Shown: positions 1 to 9,753 of the stretch, in pieces | Numbering within the stretch: position 1 is the stretch's first letter | Layout of the letters: every line of letters starts with the position of its first letter | Position numbers and translations under genes: made by a program | Notes under the pieces: generated by a model | What the model saw: the letters and a program-made list of their open reading frames with translations, nothing else | What the model was told of the DNA's origin: nothing | Database searches by the model: none | DNA from: Yokenella regensburgei ATCC 49455 | GTDB lineage: Bacteria > Pseudomonadota > Gammaproteobacteria > Enterobacterales > Enterobacteriaceae | NCBI RefSeq assembly: GCF_000735455.1 | Contig: NZ_JMPS01000008.1 | Coordinates: 84,601-148,600, forward strand | Length of the DNA: 64,000 nucleotides | Direction: 5' to 3'

Positions 1-300
1 TTCAGGCAGGATTTTGCCGACGTGCTGGCAATGGCGTCGAAAGATGCCGATGGGGTGCTGGTACTTTGCGATATGCAGAGCGGGACCCCGTGGAATGTCG
101 CCTGCCAGTCAGCCTTCTCGGCAAAGACGGTTCCGCCGGTCGCGGTACTGGGCGGCATAAACTTCCCGATGCTTTTACAAACCGACGATATTCACGAATT
201 TACCGATGTTAACGCCGCAGCCCGCCAGCTGCTGGCGCTAACCCAACCTACGCTGGTGCTGGCGGCCCCCGCCGCCAGTGAGCAATCAGACGATTTTTAA
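1..300 (+). CDS. PTS system, mannose-family IIA component (3' part)
   Basis: The frame is open from the first base, so the gene begins upstream of the window; about 99 C-terminal codons are present. The visible part reads DADGVLVLCDMQSGTPWN and then an alternating beta/alpha pattern, as in the ManX-type EIIA fold, where IIA passes phosphate from HPr to IIB in the cytoplasm. The phosphorylated His near the N-terminus lies outside the window. The stop is followed after 10 bases by the IIB start, so the gene belongs to the PTS operon ending at 2446. The sugar is unknown. Family assignment is helped by the adjacent IIB, IIC and IID genes. Confidence 0.85.
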   Translation, partial: FRQDFADVLAMASKDADGVLVLCDMQSGTPWNVACQSAFSAKTVPPVAVLGGINFPMLLQTDDIHEFTDVNAAARQLLALTQPTLVLAAPAASEQSDDF

Positions 301-310
301 GGAGCCTGCT

Positions 311-805
311 ATGAGCATTTCTTTTGTACGCATCGACGACCGCGTCATTCATGGGCAGCTCGTCACACGTTGGGCCAAAGAGCTGCCCTGCGACGGTATC
401 GTAGCCATCGACGATGCCGTGGCGGCCGATCCGCTTCTTTCTTCGGTGATGAAAGGCGCAGTATCCGACACCAAAGTGTGGCTGTTTGATACCGCCACCG
501 CGATTGAAAAGCTACCGAAGGTGATTGCCAGCGACAAACGCTACTTTGTGATAGGTAAATCTCCACTCACGTTACAGCGTATTGAGCAGGCGGGGATCAG
601 CCTAAAAAACAGCAACGGCAAAATCAACGTCGGCCCGATGAGCGCCCGTGCAGATACCACCACCATTGGCCCCAATCAGTCCGTTAATGCCGAAGAGATT
701 TCTGCTTTCGACTGGCTGCACGCGCAGGGCCATGCGATTGAGTTTCGTCTGGTACCTGATGCCAGCAGCTACAGCTGGCAGGATGCGCGGCAAAAACTGA
801 AATAA
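311..805 (+). CDS. PTS system, mannose-family IIB component
   Basis: A 164-residue protein with the mannose-family IIB signature FVRIDDRVIHGQLVTRW at residues 5-21. His14 in IHGQ is the expected phosphorylated residue that takes phosphate from IIA and gives it to the incoming sugar. Length fits a stand-alone IIB domain (ManX of E. coli is a IIA-IIB fusion; here they are separate, as in Lev/Gfr/Dga-type systems). The ATG at 311 has a good AAGGAG ribosome site six bases upstream; an upstream GTG at 278 lies inside the IIA gene and is not favoured. Third gene-pair member of a tightly spaced IIA-IIB-IIC-IID operon. Substrate not predictable. Confidence 0.93.
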   Translation: MSISFVRIDDRVIHGQLVTRWAKELPCDGIVAIDDAVAADPLLSSVMKGAVSDTKVWLFDTATAIEKLPKVIASDKRYFVIGKSPLTLQRIEQAGISLKNSNGKINVGPMSARADTTTIGPNQSVNAEEISAFDWLHAQGHAIEFRLVPDASSYSWQDARQKLK

Positions 806-812
806 GGAGCGG

Positions 813-1613
813 ATGATGATTATCGAAGCGGCATTAATTGGCGTGCTCTGTTATCTCGGCGCGCTCAGTAGTCCCTGGCTGTTGGGTCTGACCGGCGGCT
901 GGTATCTGATTACCCGTCCGCTGGTGTCGGGCATGCTGGTCGGGTTTATTCTCGGTGATGTCAAAACCGGGATCATGATTGGCGTAGCGGTGCAGGCGGT
1001 GTATATCGCGATGGTGACGCCCGGTGGTTCTATGCCAGCGGATCTCAACTTCGTCGCCTTTCCTGCGATTGCGCTGGGTATTTTGTCGGGCAAGGGGCCA
1101 GAAGTCGCCGTGGCGCTGGCTGCGACTATCGGCATTGCCGGGACCATTCTCTTCAACACCATGATGGTACTGAACTCCTTCTGGAACCATCGCGCCGATA
1201 ATGCCGTCGATCGCGGTGACGAACGCGGTATTTACCTTAACAGCGCCATCTTCCCGCAGGTCACTAACTTTGTCCTGCGCTTCGTGCCAACCTTCATCGC
1301 GGTTTATTTCGGTGCGCAGTACATCAGCGGTTTTATGGACAGCCTGCCAAAAGTCGTGCTTTCCACCATGAACGTGCTGGGGGGCATTCTACCTGCCGTT
1401 GGTATCGCTATTCTGCTTAAGCAAATCATCAAAAACTACACCATGTTGATCTACTTCCTGGTGGGCTTTGTGTGCATCGTTTTCCTGAAGCTGAACATGG
1501 TCGCGCTGGTGATCGTCGGCGCGCTGCTGGCGCTTATCCATTACAACTACAAGCCAGAACCTCCGCAGGCCGTTACCTTTGCGCGGGCGGCAGATGATGA
1601 GGATGAATTCTGA
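813..1613 (+). CDS. PTS system, mannose-family IIC component (membrane)
   Basis: A 266-residue, strongly hydrophobic protein of the ManY type. It forms, with IID, the inner-membrane channel through which the sugar passes before IIB phosphorylates it. The N-terminal part has the family pattern with glycine-rich turns (LTGGWYLITRPLVSG, about 25-40), followed by several membrane segments. Two in-frame ATGs lie at 813 and 816 behind AAGGAG at 804-809; spacing slightly favours 816. The stop TGA overlaps the ATG of IID by one base, indicating translational coupling. Confidence 0.92.
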   Translation: MMIIEAALIGVLCYLGALSSPWLLGLTGGWYLITRPLVSGMLVGFILGDVKTGIMIGVAVQAVYIAMVTPGGSMPADLNFVAFPAIALGILSGKGPEVAVALAATIGIAGTILFNTMMVLNSFWNHRADNAVDRGDERGIYLNSAIFPQVTNFVLRFVPTFIAVYFGAQYISGFMDSLPKVVLSTMNVLGGILPAVGIAILLKQIIKNYTMLIYFLVGFVCIVFLKLNMVALVIVGALLALIHYNYKPEPPQAVTFARAADDEDEF

Positions 1614-2446
1614 TGGAAGAACGTACAATTACGCCCAAAAACCTGACCCGCAAAGATCTGCGCCGCTGCTGGCGGGCATGGATGATGCACAATCTGTCGT
1701 CGATGAGTTTTGAACGTCTGGAATCCTTCGGTTTTTGCCTGAGCATGCTACCGGTGGCGAAGAAGCTCTACCCCGATGACAAAGAACGCCAGGAAATGCT
1801 GCGCCGTCATGCGTCGTTCTACAATACAGAACCGCAGATAGGCGCCATCGTCAACGGTATGACCCTGGGCCTGGAAGAGAAAAAAGCCAATGGCGAACCT
1901 ATCGACGGTGAGACGATCAACACGCTCAAAGTGGGTCTGATGGGGCCGATCGCCGGGATCGGCGACTCGATGATCCCGGGCATGCTGATCCCTATTCTGC
2001 TCAGCATCGGGATGGCGCTGGCGGCGGGCGGCAACATTCTAGGGCCGCTGTTCTACATTGTCGCCTGGCTTGCCATCATTATTCCCGGCTCGTGGTTTTT
2101 GTTCCTTAAGGGTTATCAGATGGGCTCCGGCTCCGTCGAAATGCTGGTGAGCAGTAAATCTGCTCGCCTGCGTGAAGCATTATCGCTACTGGGCGTATTC
2201 GTGATGGGCGGCGTGGCGGCAAGCTACGTGAAGCTGGGAACCGGCCTTGAGTTCATCACCAAAGACGGCGTGAACATCCATGTACAGCAGATGCTGGACG
2301 GGATCTTCCCGCAGCTCCTGCCGCTGGTCGTAGTGCTGGGGACGTGGTATCTGATGGCAAAACGTGGCGTCTCACCGGTGAAAGCGATGATCCTGCTGCT
2401 GGTACTGGCGGCGGTCGGTGTCGCGACGGGCCTGTTTGCCGGTTAA
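1613..2446 (+). CDS. PTS system, mannose-family IID component (membrane)
   Basis: A 277-residue ManZ-like protein. The amphipathic N-terminal domain (LTRKDLRRCWRAWMMHNLSS, about 11-30) and the central GLMGPIAGIGDSM motif (about 109-121) are typical of IID. It partners IIC in the inner membrane to translocate the sugar. It is the last gene of the PTS operon: its ATG overlaps the IIC stop, and a strong hairpin with a T tract follows at 2465-2490. The operon converges on two cupin isomerase genes read from the other strand. The transported sugar cannot be read from the sequence. Confidence 0.93.
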   Translation: MEERTITPKNLTRKDLRRCWRAWMMHNLSSMSFERLESFGFCLSMLPVAKKLYPDDKERQEMLRRHASFYNTEPQIGAIVNGMTLGLEEKKANGEPIDGETINTLKVGLMGPIAGIGDSMIPGMLIPILLSIGMALAAGGNILGPLFYIVAWLAIIIPGSWFLFLKGYQMGSGSVEMLVSSKSARLREALSLLGVFVMGGVAASYVKLGTGLEFITKDGVNIHVQQMLDGIFPQLLPLVVVLGTWYLMAKRGVSPVKAMILLLVLAAVGVATGLFAG

Positions 2447-2464
2447 ACAGGAAGATTAACGAAG

Positions 2465-2490
2465 AACCGGGGCCTGGCCCCGGTTTTTTT
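2465..2490 (+). terminator. Rho-independent terminator of the PTS operon
   Basis: Perfect GC-rich inverted repeat (AACCGGGGCC ... GGCCCCGGTT) followed by a run of seven T, starting about 18 bases after the IID stop. It touches the stop of the convergent cupin gene at 2489. Confidence 0.9.
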
Positions 2491-3259
2491 ATGGATGGAA
2501 GTTATGCCACAGCCCGGCCACTTTATCAGGGCGGGAGATAAACTGAAAACGCGTCGGATCTTCAATAAATTGCTGATACAGCGGCTCCGCCGTGATGCCA
2601 AACTCGTCGTACACTCTTGGTGTGATAGCCTGTAGTCGTCCGGGCGCATAGTGCGGATTATGCTGCCAGATAACCTGCCGATCCTGCATCAACGGATACC
2701 AGGCGAGCCCTTTATGTGCCCGCACTGCGTCATATTCGAAACCATATTCCCGGTCGCACCAGGCACCGAAGGTCAGCGGCACGTCAGGGTTGGCTGAGAT
2801 AGTGGCGTGCCCCCAGCCGGGCGGTACCAGCACCTTATCCCCGGCCTGCGCTATTACCGCAAAACAGCGGCCAGGATCGTCCTCTACCCTTTCCTGCATG
2901 TAGATAATGGCGCTGCCCTGCCAGATCTCGTACAACTCCGGCGGCGACCAGCCGCTGTGCTGGCTGATGCGGTGCACGTGCCCCTGGCTGCGAACAGGCT
3001 CATCACCAAGCTGACCGGCGGCATAAGTGACGACGCCGAATAGCAGCATCCGCTTACGTAGCGCTTCGCGGTCCTGCATACGCGCGACATCCATGGCGAT
3101 AGCGTACACCTCTTCCGGCCCTTCACAATCGGGATCCCGCAGCGAGGCGCGGATCTGATCCAGGCGGCGGATCTCCGGCATCGGGCCGGTCACATCTTCG
3201 CCATAGGAAAAACCCAGCGGCTGATGATGAATCTGCATATCAAGCCCGTATTCAGCCAT
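2489..3259 (-). CDS. Cupin-type phosphosugar isomerase-like protein A
   Basis: A 256-residue protein with a central double-stranded beta-helix (cupin) resembling the archaeal-type glucose-6-phosphate isomerase family (PF06560-like). The probable metal site is GHVH (His94, His96), Glu108 in PELYE, and His151 in PPGWGHATIS. The pattern EIWQGSAIIYMQ followed by AGDKVLVPPGWGH is the usual cupin motif 1/motif 2 arrangement. The chosen ATG at 3259 has GAGG a few bases upstream and overlaps the end of the upstream cupin gene by eight bases; an ATG at 3271 has no better signal. By context it could isomerise the phosphosugar delivered by the adjacent PTS, but that is inference. Confidence 0.75.
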   Translation of the reverse strand: MAEYGLDMQIHHQPLGFSYGEDVTGPMPEIRRLDQIRASLRDPDCEGPEEVYAIAMDVARMQDREALRKRMLLFGVVTYAAGQLGDEPVRSQGHVHRISQHSGWSPPELYEIWQGSAIIYMQERVEDDPGRCFAVIAQAGDKVLVPPGWGHATISANPDVPLTFGAWCDREYGFEYDAVRAHKGLAWYPLMQDRQVIWQHNPHYAPGRLQAITPRVYDEFGITAEPLYQQFIEDPTRFQFISRPDKVAGLWHNFHP

Positions 3260-3815
3260 TCTGCACCTCACGGACCAGAATTTGCCGATTGGCCTCCGTT
3301 ACCCTAACGGAAAACCCACTCGCCAGCGCAGTGTAATCATGCCCGGCAATAGTCGGCCATACCGCCAGCGCAGAAAGCACCTCACTGCCGGTGTTGATAA
3401 GCCGGTGAGCGGTAAACCCAGGGATGATGTGTACTGAACCTGGCGTGACCGTTTGCAGATAAGCCCTGCCGTGTTCGGGTTGTAGCAGCAACAGGCCCGT
3501 ACCGCGTAAGCCATAATAAACCTCGCCCTGCTCCCGCCTGGCGTGGAAATGACCACGGGTCATGAAAAATTCGTCACCGATTTTGCCCGGCTGAAGATGC
3601 GTGACGCCGGTGTAGAGCTCGCCTTCACCTGTCGGGCTTTCGAGCATCTCTACGTCATAAACGGCGAAATCGGGATCGGTACGGTGCCATGCCGCAGTAT
3701 CAGCGAAGATGCCTGCAAGATCGGCAATGCGGGTAGATTTACGCAGGGTTGCGCCGTGCGCGAACGCACCAGTGAACCAGTCCACCTGAGGCGGCTGGAT
3801 AATAACAGGTTTCAT
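3252..3815 (-). CDS. Cupin-type glucose-6-phosphate isomerase family protein B
   Basis: A 187-residue protein matching the compact cupin phosphoglucose isomerases known from Pyrococcus along most of its length. The family core is PGKIGDEFFMTRGHFHA; the metal ligands would be His89, His91, Glu98 and His137, one position from the archaeal numbering, and a GHDY motif follows near residue 153. The reaction in the known family is aldose-ketose isomerisation of a hexose 6-phosphate. The start at 3815 has GGAG nine bases upstream and gives the usual family length; an earlier in-frame start would add 31 unrelated residues. First gene of a two-gene unit with the larger cupin gene, convergent with the PTS operon. 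Confidence 0.8.
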   Translation of the reverse strand: MKPVIIQPPQVDWFTGAFAHGATLRKSTRIADLAGIFADTAAWHRTDPDFAVYDVEMLESPTGEGELYTGVTHLQPGKIGDEFFMTRGHFHARREQGEVYYGLRGTGLLLLQPEHGRAYLQTVTPGSVHIIPGFTAHRLINTGSEVLSALAVWPTIAGHDYTALASGFSVRVTEANRQILVREVQNG

Positions 3816-3914
3816 ATGCGTCTCCGGCCCGAGGAGAACAACATGAAGAGAATAGCAGATTAATCGATTAACCTGCTTATCAGGGCGCGATGATGCGCCC
3901 TGCATCACAAAATA

Positions 3915-4829
3915 TCAGGGAGCCAGCGCCAGAACTTCCGCCACCCAACGGCGGAACCCGGCAACATCCAGCCCCAACGCAACCTGAGCGTTCGCTGGCT
4001 GCCCGAGCTTACCTTCAATATCCACCACGGTTGTGCCGGACGTCCAGGTTCCCTGGGTTTCCACCGCGACAAAGCAAGGCTTCAGCGTAAACAGATCCGG
4101 CCGCACCAGCCAGGCAATGGCACAGAGATCATGCATACGCAGACCGCTGGTCATACTACCGCTACGGTAATGACTGAACAGGGCATGCAGCATCTGTCCG
4201 GTACGGTTGAGAGTAGGTAAAGTCGCCAGATATTCTGCATCAAGCATCGCATCATTGGTCACGTCGAGCCCACACATGACGATCTCCAGCCCGCTGCGGA
4301 AAACGATAGCCGCCGCTTCGGGATCGATGGCGATATTGAACTCGGCGTTCGGGGTGAAGTTGCCCCGGCCGGCCGAACCGCCCATCAGCACCAGTCGACG
4401 GATATTGAACTTGCACTCCGGATACTGGGTCAGTAACAGCGCAATGTTGGTCAACGGGCCAATGACCACCAGAGTCACCGGTTGCGGCGCGCTCATCAGC
4501 AGGTCACGAATCGCGATAAACGCCGGTTTCGCCAGCGGCTGACGATCGTGAGCAACAAAATCGTAGCCTTCCATGCCGGATTCACCATGCACGTCTGCCG
4601 CATCGCGCAGCGGGCGGACAAGCGGTGCGGACGCACCCTGCGCCAGCGGTACATCGGCTTCCCAGAAGTGCAGAAGCTGTAGCGCATTACGCGTGGTTTT
4701 CTCCAAAGAGACATTACCCGCAACGGTGGTCATCAATGCCAGATCCAGCTCTGGTGCAAACAGCGCAGCAGCAATAGCGGCAGCATCGTCAATGCCGGGA
4801 TCGGTATCAAGAATTATCGGTATACGCAT
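3915..4829 (-). CDS. rihC: Ribonucleoside hydrolase RihC
   Basis: A 304-residue inosine-uridine-preferring nucleoside N-ribohydrolase that splits purine and pyrimidine ribonucleosides into base and ribose in the cytoplasm. The N-terminal calcium-binding motif [12 protein letters not shown] (residues 8-19) is intact, and length equals E. coli RihC. It lies directly downstream of ispH, as in E. coli, but behind the ispH terminator at 4841-4873. Its own GGGGG ribosome site sits just before the ATG, so translation probably depends on read-through or an internal promoter. In E. coli dapB follows; here the PTS/cupin insert does. Confidence 0.95.
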   Translation of the reverse strand: MRIPIILDTDPGIDDAAAIAAALFAPELDLALMTTVAGNVSLEKTTRNALQLLHFWEADVPLAQGASAPLVRPLRDAADVHGESGMEGYDFVAHDRQPLAKPAFIAIRDLLMSAPQPVTLVVIGPLTNIALLLTQYPECKFNIRRLVLMGGSAGRGNFTPNAEFNIAIDPEAAAIVFRSGLEIVMCGLDVTNDAMLDAEYLATLPTLNRTGQMLHALFSHYRSGSMTSGLRMHDLCAIAWLVRPDLFTLKPCFVAVETQGTWTSGTTVVDIEGKLGQPANAQVALGLDVAGFRRWVAEVLALAP

Positions 4830-4840
4830 GTTTCCCCCAT

Positions 4841-4873
4841 AAAAAATGCCAGGTGATTAGCCTGGCATTTTTT
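4841..4873 (-). terminator. Terminator between ispH and rihC
   Basis: Hairpin AATGCCAGG / CCTGGCATT flanked on both sides by A/T runs, lying after the ispH stop and about 12 bases upstream of the rihC ATG. It probably ends most transcripts of the lspA-fkpB-ispH operon. Confidence 0.85.
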
Positions 4874-4894
4874 CATATTTCACAGCGGATTAAC

Positions 4895-5845
4895 TTACTC
4901 CACTTCGCGAATATCGAGTCGCAGCTCTTTCGGCACTTCGAACACGATATTTTCTTCACGCCCTTCCAGCGGCAGCGCTTCGCCACCTCCGAGTTCCTGC
5001 AGACGACGAATCACATTCTGCACCAGAATGTCCGGAGCCGATGCCCCTGCCGTAACGCCAACGCAGGCGGCGTCTTTCACCCAACGTTCCTGAATATCCG
5101 TCGCATCATCAATAAGATACGCCGCTTTACCCATACGCTGGGCCAGCTCGGCCAGACGGTTGGAGTTAGAGGAGTTTTTCGAACCAACAACCAGCACCAC
5201 ATCCGCCTGCTCAGCCAGCGCCCGTACGGCTTCCTGACGATTGGTCGTGGCATAGCAGATATCATCTTTACGCGGCCCGACAATTTTCGGGAAGCGTTGA
5301 CGCAACGCGTCGATAATGTCTGAAGTGTCGTCAACAGAAAGGGTCGTCTGGGTCATAAACGACAGTTTTTCTTCGTTTTTAACCTTAAGTTTCCACACGT
5401 CGTCTGGTGATTCGACAAGGTACATGCCTCCCGCCGGGTTGCTGTACTGACCCATCGTCCCTTCCACTTCCGGATGCCCGGCGTGGCCGATAAGGATGGA
5501 TTCTTCACCACGACGGCTGGCGCGGGCGACTTCCATATGCACTTTAGTCACCAGCGGGCAGGTCGCATCAAAGACCGTTAAGTCACGGCTTTTGGCTTCA
5601 TTACGAACGGCCTGAGAGACGCCATGCGCGGAGAAAATCAGGATGGTACCGTCCGGCACTTCACTGATTTGCTCGATAAAGATGGCACCGCGTTCACGCA
5701 GGCTATCAACCACATAGCGGTTATGGACTACCTCGTGACGCACGTAAATTGGCGCGCCATAGATTTCGAGGGCGTTTTCGACAATGCTGATAGCGCGGTC
5801 GACACCGGCGCAAAAGCCGCGCGGGTTGGCCAACAGAATCTGCAT
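4895..5845 (-). CDS. ispH: 4-hydroxy-3-methylbut-2-enyl diphosphate reductase IspH
   Basis: A 316-residue iron-sulfur enzyme that carries out the last step of the MEP isoprenoid pathway, making IPP and DMAPP from HMBPP. The three cluster cysteines are in place: Cys12 ([12 protein letters not shown]), Cys96 (DATCPLVTK) and Cys197 ([10 protein letters not shown]). Length matches E. coli IspH. The gene starts directly after the fkpB stop with no gap and is the last gene of the ribF/ileS-lspA-fkpB-ispH cluster before the terminator. Confidence 0.97.
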   Translation of the reverse strand: MQILLANPRGFCAGVDRAISIVENALEIYGAPIYVRHEVVHNRYVVDSLRERGAIFIEQISEVPDGTILIFSAHGVSQAVRNEAKSRDLTVFDATCPLVTKVHMEVARASRRGEESILIGHAGHPEVEGTMGQYSNPAGGMYLVESPDDVWKLKVKNEEKLSFMTQTTLSVDDTSDIIDALRQRFPKIVGPRKDDICYATTNRQEAVRALAEQADVVLVVGSKNSSNSNRLAELAQRMGKAAYLIDDATDIQERWVKDAACVGVTAGASAPDILVQNVIRRLQELGGGEALPLEGREENIVFEVPKELRLDIREVE

Positions 5846-6295
5846 TTAAACCTCCAGTACCGGATCGATTTCCAGCACTTCAACATCAAAATGAACGGTC
5901 TGGTCCGCCAGCGGGTGGTTAAAATCAACGGTGATAGAATCGCCATTGATTTCACGGATAACCCCCGGCATTTCGCTGCCATCCATTGCAGTAAAGAGCA
6001 TAATCGCGCCAACTTCCGGCTCGCCTGCGTCCATAAACTCCCGACGGGAAAAGTACTGGATGAGATCCGGGCTCGAAATACCAAATGCGGCATCCGGCTC
6101 CAGCGAGAACGCTTTCTTCTCACCCTCTTTCAGCCCCAGCAGGTGCTGCTCCAGCCCTTCAGACAGAGAGGCATCGCCAAGACGAAACAGCGCCGGTTTG
6201 CCGTTGTTACGGGTCGACTCGGCCGTGGAGCCATCGTCGAGTTTCAGCGTGAAATGCACCAGTACGGCGCTGTTGCTCTGTACAGATTTAGACAT
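5846..6295 (-). CDS. fkpB: FKBP-type peptidyl-prolyl isomerase FkpB (SlpA)
   Basis: A 149-residue FKBP-fold prolyl isomerase and chaperone. The FKBP domain begins with [13 protein letters not shown] and contains the inserted flap domain seen in SlyD/SlpA proteins (about 75-125, with [15 protein letters not shown] closing the fold). Unlike SlyD it has no His-rich tail. No signal peptide, so cytoplasmic. It sits between lspA and ispH; the gap to lspA holds a REP-like repeat, whereas it directly abuts ispH. Confidence 0.95.
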   Translation of the reverse strand: MSKSVQSNSAVLVHFTLKLDDGSTAESTRNNGKPALFRLGDASLSEGLEQHLLGLKEGEKKAFSLEPDAAFGISSPDLIQYFSRREFMDAGEPEVGAIMLFTAMDGSEMPGVIREINGDSITVDFNHPLADQTVHFDVEVLEIDPVLEV

Positions 6296-6328
6296 GCAGG
6301 TTGCTCTTTAAAATTTCTGCCACCTGTT

Positions 6329-6395
6329 TGCCCGGCGGCGCTAGCGCTTACCGGGCCGACAGGAGAGAAACCCGGCAAGCTTTCGCCACCGGGCA
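6329..6395. repeat. REP/BIME-like element between lspA and fkpB
   Basis: Two GC-rich palindromic units in tandem: GCCCGG at 6330-6335 pairs with CCGGGC at 6351-6356, and CCCGG at 6371-6375 pairs with CCGGG at 6389-6393. The central GCGCTAGCGC and the CCCGGC...GCCGGG borders resemble enterobacterial REP units. It lies within an operon, where such elements can affect mRNA stability. Confidence 0.65.
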
Positions 6396-6402
6396 TTTTA
6401 TA

Positions 6403-6903
6403 TTACGCCTTTTCTTTCTTCGCCGCGTTAGGTAAGAAACCTTCCAGCACGATTAATGCTGCGCCGATACATATAGCGGTATCGGCCAGATTAAAGGTCG
6501 CAAAGTGCCAGTCACCGACGTAGAAGTCGATCATATCGACAACAAAGCCGTGCCACAGGCGGTCAAACAGGTTCCCCAACGCCCCACCGATGATCAGCGC
6601 ATAGGCGATGTTATTCAGCTTCTGGGTGGCTTTTGAGCGATACATCAGCACCGCCAGCACCACACAGATACCAATGGCAATCCCGGCGAAGAACCAGCGC
6701 TGCCATCCGCCGCTATCGGCGAGGAAGCTGAACGCCGCACCATAGTTGCGCGCATAATGCAGATTAAGCGACGGGAACAGCGGCACCGTATCCCCCAGAA
6801 CGAAGTTCTGCAGGATGAGGTACTTACTCCCCAAATCGATAATCAGCACGGCGACGACCACCCACAGCCAGCGCAGCCCGGTAGAACAAACAGATTTACT
6901 CAT
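6403..6903 (-). CDS. lspA: Lipoprotein signal peptidase LspA
   Basis: A 166-residue inner-membrane aspartyl protease (signal peptidase II) that cleaves the signal peptide of diacylglyceryl-prolipoproteins. Four hydrophobic segments are visible, and the catalytic aspartates fall at Asp114 ([10 protein letters not shown]) and Asp141 (FNLADTAI), matching E. coli. The ATG overlaps the ileS stop by one base (TGATG), so the two genes are translationally coupled. Confidence 0.97.
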   Translation of the reverse strand: MSKSVCSTGLRWLWVVVAVLIIDLGSKYLILQNFVLGDTVPLFPSLNLHYARNYGAAFSFLADSGGWQRWFFAGIAIGICVVLAVLMYRSKATQKLNNIAYALIIGGALGNLFDRLWHGFVVDMIDFYVGDWHFATFNLADTAICIGAALIVLEGFLPNAAKKEKA

Positions 6904-9719
6904 CAGGCAAACTTACGTTGCTCGCCGTCACCGGCGACGTTGCTTACACAGCGTCCGCAGAGATCTGCGTGATCCGCCACCTGACCGATATCAGTCGTGT
7001 AATGCCAGCAACGCGGGCATTTCTCACCGTCGGCTTTGTTCAGTACGACCTTCAGACCCTTCAACAGTTCACTCTGCTGAGCATCCGCAGGCGCCTCTGC
7101 ATAGTCAGCAACCTGAGCGCTGGAGGTTAACAGGACGAATCGTAATTCGTCACCCAGTGCGGTCAGCTTCGCCGCCAGCGCTGGTTCAGCGTACAACGTC
7201 ACTGCCGCTTCCAGAGAACCGCCCACTTTCTTGTCAGCACGCGCCTGCTCAATGACCTTGTTCACTTCGCCACGGACTTTCAGCAGTTCGTCCCAGAAGC
7301 CGTCGTTCATTGCTTCGCTGTCTGCCAGACCAAACAGACCGGTGTACCACTCGCCGGTGAAGACATACTTCTCACGATTGCCTGGCAGGTAGCCCCAGAT
7401 TTCATCTGCGGTGAAGGACATGATCGGTGCCATCCAGCGAACCAGCGCTTCTGCAATGTGGAACAGTGCAGTCTGGCAGCTGCGACGAGCAACGCTGTCA
7501 GCCTTCGCGGTGTACTGACGGTCTTTAATGATGTCGAGGTAGAACGAGCCCATTTCGATGGAGCAGAAACGCATCAGACGCTGCACCACTTCGTGGAAGT
7601 CGTAAGACTCGTAAGCTTTCAGGATGTCTTCCTGTGCGGCCTGCGCACAGCCTACCGCCCAGCGGTCCAGCACCACCATATCTTCCGGTTTCACCATGTC
7701 TTTTACCGGATCGAAACCGTTGAGGTTCGCCAGCAGGAAGCGCGCGGTGTTACGGATACGACGATAGCTGTCGGCGGCACGTTTCAGGATTTCATCAGAA
7801 ACCGCCATTTCACCGGTATAGTCGGTAGAAGCCACCCACAGGCGCAGGATGTCCGCGCCCAGTTTGTTCATCACATCCTGTGGGCTGACGGTGTTGCCGA
7901 TAGATTTCGACATCTTACGGCCCTGACCATCAACGGTGAAGCCGTGGGTCAGTACCTGACGGTAAGGCGCTTTGCCTTTCATCGCGGTAGAAATCATCAG
8001 AGATGACATGAACCAGCCACGGTGTTGGTCGGAACCTTCCAGATACATGTCGGCAGCGTGACCGGAAAACTCCGGGCGCACGTCAACGACGGAGGAGTGC
8101 GTTGACCCGGAGTCAAACCACACGTCCAGCGTATCCGGAACTTTCTCGTACAGGTCAGCGTCGTCACCCATGATGTCGCGCGGGTCAAGATCCCACCACG
8201 CCTGGATGCCGTCTACTTCAACGCGTTTTGCCACGGCCTCCATCAGCTCCAGGGTGCGCGGGTGCAGCTCCTGGGTCTCTTTATGGACGAACAGAGACAT
8301 CGGGACGCCCCAGGTGCGCTGACGGGAGATGCACCAGTCAGGGCGGTTAGCAACCATGGATTCGATACGCGCCTGGCCCCAGTCCGGGATCCACTGTACG
8401 CCTTTGATCTCTTTCAGAGACTGCGCACGCAGGCCTTTTTGATCCATGCTCACGAACCACTGCGGCGTGGCGCGGAAGATGATAGGCGTTTTGTGACGCC
8501 AGCAGCACGGATAGCTGTGCTGCATTTTTTCCACGTGCAACAGTGCGCCGCTGGTACGCAGCATCTCAACGATGATGTCGTTAGCTTTGAAGACGTTGAT
8601 GCCATCCAGAGACGGATAGGTCCCCGGCAGATAAGCACCGTCCGGGCCAACCGGGTTGGCAATTTCCAGACCGTATTTCTGGCTGATGGTGTAGTCGTCC
8701 GGGCCGTGGCCACCGGCGGTGTGCACCGCACCGGTACCCGCATCCAGAGTGACGTGTTCGCCAAGGATAGCCGGTACGTCGAAGTCGAGGAACGGGTGCT
8801 TGAAGCGCATCAGTTCCAGCGCATCGCCTTTTACAGTGCCCAGAACCGTGTATTCATTGATGCCAGCGCGTTTCAGAACGCTTTCTACCAGATCTTTCGC
8901 CAGGATCAGCGCCTGACCGTCAATCTGTACCAGCGCGTATTCGAACTCGCCGGAAAGAGAAATAGCGCGGTTTGCTGGCAACGTCCACGGAGTCGTGGTC
9001 CAGATAACCAGGGAGATCGGGCCATTGACGGAGCTTACGCCAAATTTCGCTTTTACCGCATCCTGAGAAACCGCGTGGAACGCGACATCGATAGACGGTG
9101 AAGTTTTGTCGTAGTACTCAACTTCTGCCTCTGCCAGCGCAGAGCGGCAGTCAACGCACCAGTGCACCGGTTTAGCACCTTTGTGCAGGTGACCATTACC
9201 GATGATTTTACCCAGTGCACGGATGATATTAGCTTCGGTGTTGAAGTCCATGGTCAGGTACGGACGTGACCAGTCGCCCAGCACACCAAGACGGATAAAG
9301 TCTTTACGCTGGCCTTCAACCTGAGTCGCGGCGTATTCACGGCATTTCGCGCGGAATTCTGCGGCGGTGAACTTCTCGCCCGGCTTACCGAACTCTTGTT
9401 CTACTTTCAGTTCGATAGGCAGACCGTGGCAGTCCCAGCCCGGAACGTACGGGGAATCAAAACCCGTCAGCCCTTTGGACTTCACGATAATGTCTTTCAG
9501 AATCTTGTTAACCGAGTGACCAATATGAATACTGCCATTCGCATAAGGAGGGCCATCATGCAGAATGAAGGTTTTTTTGCCTTTTTTCGCTGCACGGATG
9601 ATGCCGTACAGGTCATCATCGGTCCAACGCGCCAGCATTCCCGGTTCACGCTTGGCAAGATCGCCGCGCATCGGGAACCCTGTTTCCGGCAAATTCAGGG
9701 TTGATTTATAGTCACTCAT
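6903..9719 (-). CDS. ileS: Isoleucyl-tRNA synthetase IleS
   Basis: A 938-residue class I aminoacyl-tRNA synthetase charging tRNA-Ile. The HIGH motif is in [11 protein letters not shown] (about 58-68) and the KMSKS loop in [12 protein letters not shown] (about 600). Between them lies the CP1 editing domain. The C-terminus carries the zinc-binding pair CPRCWHY and CGRCVSN. The start at 9719 ([11 protein letters not shown]) matches E. coli; an upstream in-frame start would overlap the intergenic space after ribF. Downstream it is coupled to lspA. Confidence 0.98.
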   Translation of the reverse strand: MSDYKSTLNLPETGFPMRGDLAKREPGMLARWTDDDLYGIIRAAKKGKKTFILHDGPPYANGSIHIGHSVNKILKDIIVKSKGLTGFDSPYVPGWDCHGLPIELKVEQEFGKPGEKFTAAEFRAKCREYAATQVEGQRKDFIRLGVLGDWSRPYLTMDFNTEANIIRALGKIIGNGHLHKGAKPVHWCVDCRSALAEAEVEYYDKTSPSIDVAFHAVSQDAVKAKFGVSSVNGPISLVIWTTTPWTLPANRAISLSGEFEYALVQIDGQALILAKDLVESVLKRAGINEYTVLGTVKGDALELMRFKHPFLDFDVPAILGEHVTLDAGTGAVHTAGGHGPDDYTISQKYGLEIANPVGPDGAYLPGTYPSLDGINVFKANDIIVEMLRTSGALLHVEKMQHSYPCCWRHKTPIIFRATPQWFVSMDQKGLRAQSLKEIKGVQWIPDWGQARIESMVANRPDWCISRQRTWGVPMSLFVHKETQELHPRTLELMEAVAKRVEVDGIQAWWDLDPRDIMGDDADLYEKVPDTLDVWFDSGSTHSSVVDVRPEFSGHAADMYLEGSDQHRGWFMSSLMISTAMKGKAPYRQVLTHGFTVDGQGRKMSKSIGNTVSPQDVMNKLGADILRLWVASTDYTGEMAVSDEILKRAADSYRRIRNTARFLLANLNGFDPVKDMVKPEDMVVLDRWAVGCAQAAQEDILKAYESYDFHEVVQRLMRFCSIEMGSFYLDIIKDRQYTAKADSVARRSCQTALFHIAEALVRWMAPIMSFTADEIWGYLPGNREKYVFTGEWYTGLFGLADSEAMNDGFWDELLKVRGEVNKVIEQARADKKVGGSLEAAVTLYAEPALAAKLTALGDELRFVLLTSSAQVADYAEAPADAQQSELLKGLKVVLNKADGEKCPRCWHYTTDIGQVADHADLCGRCVSNVAGDGEQRKFA

Positions 9720-9753
9720 CAGATTCTCGGTTCCGTATTTATCACGTAGGCAT

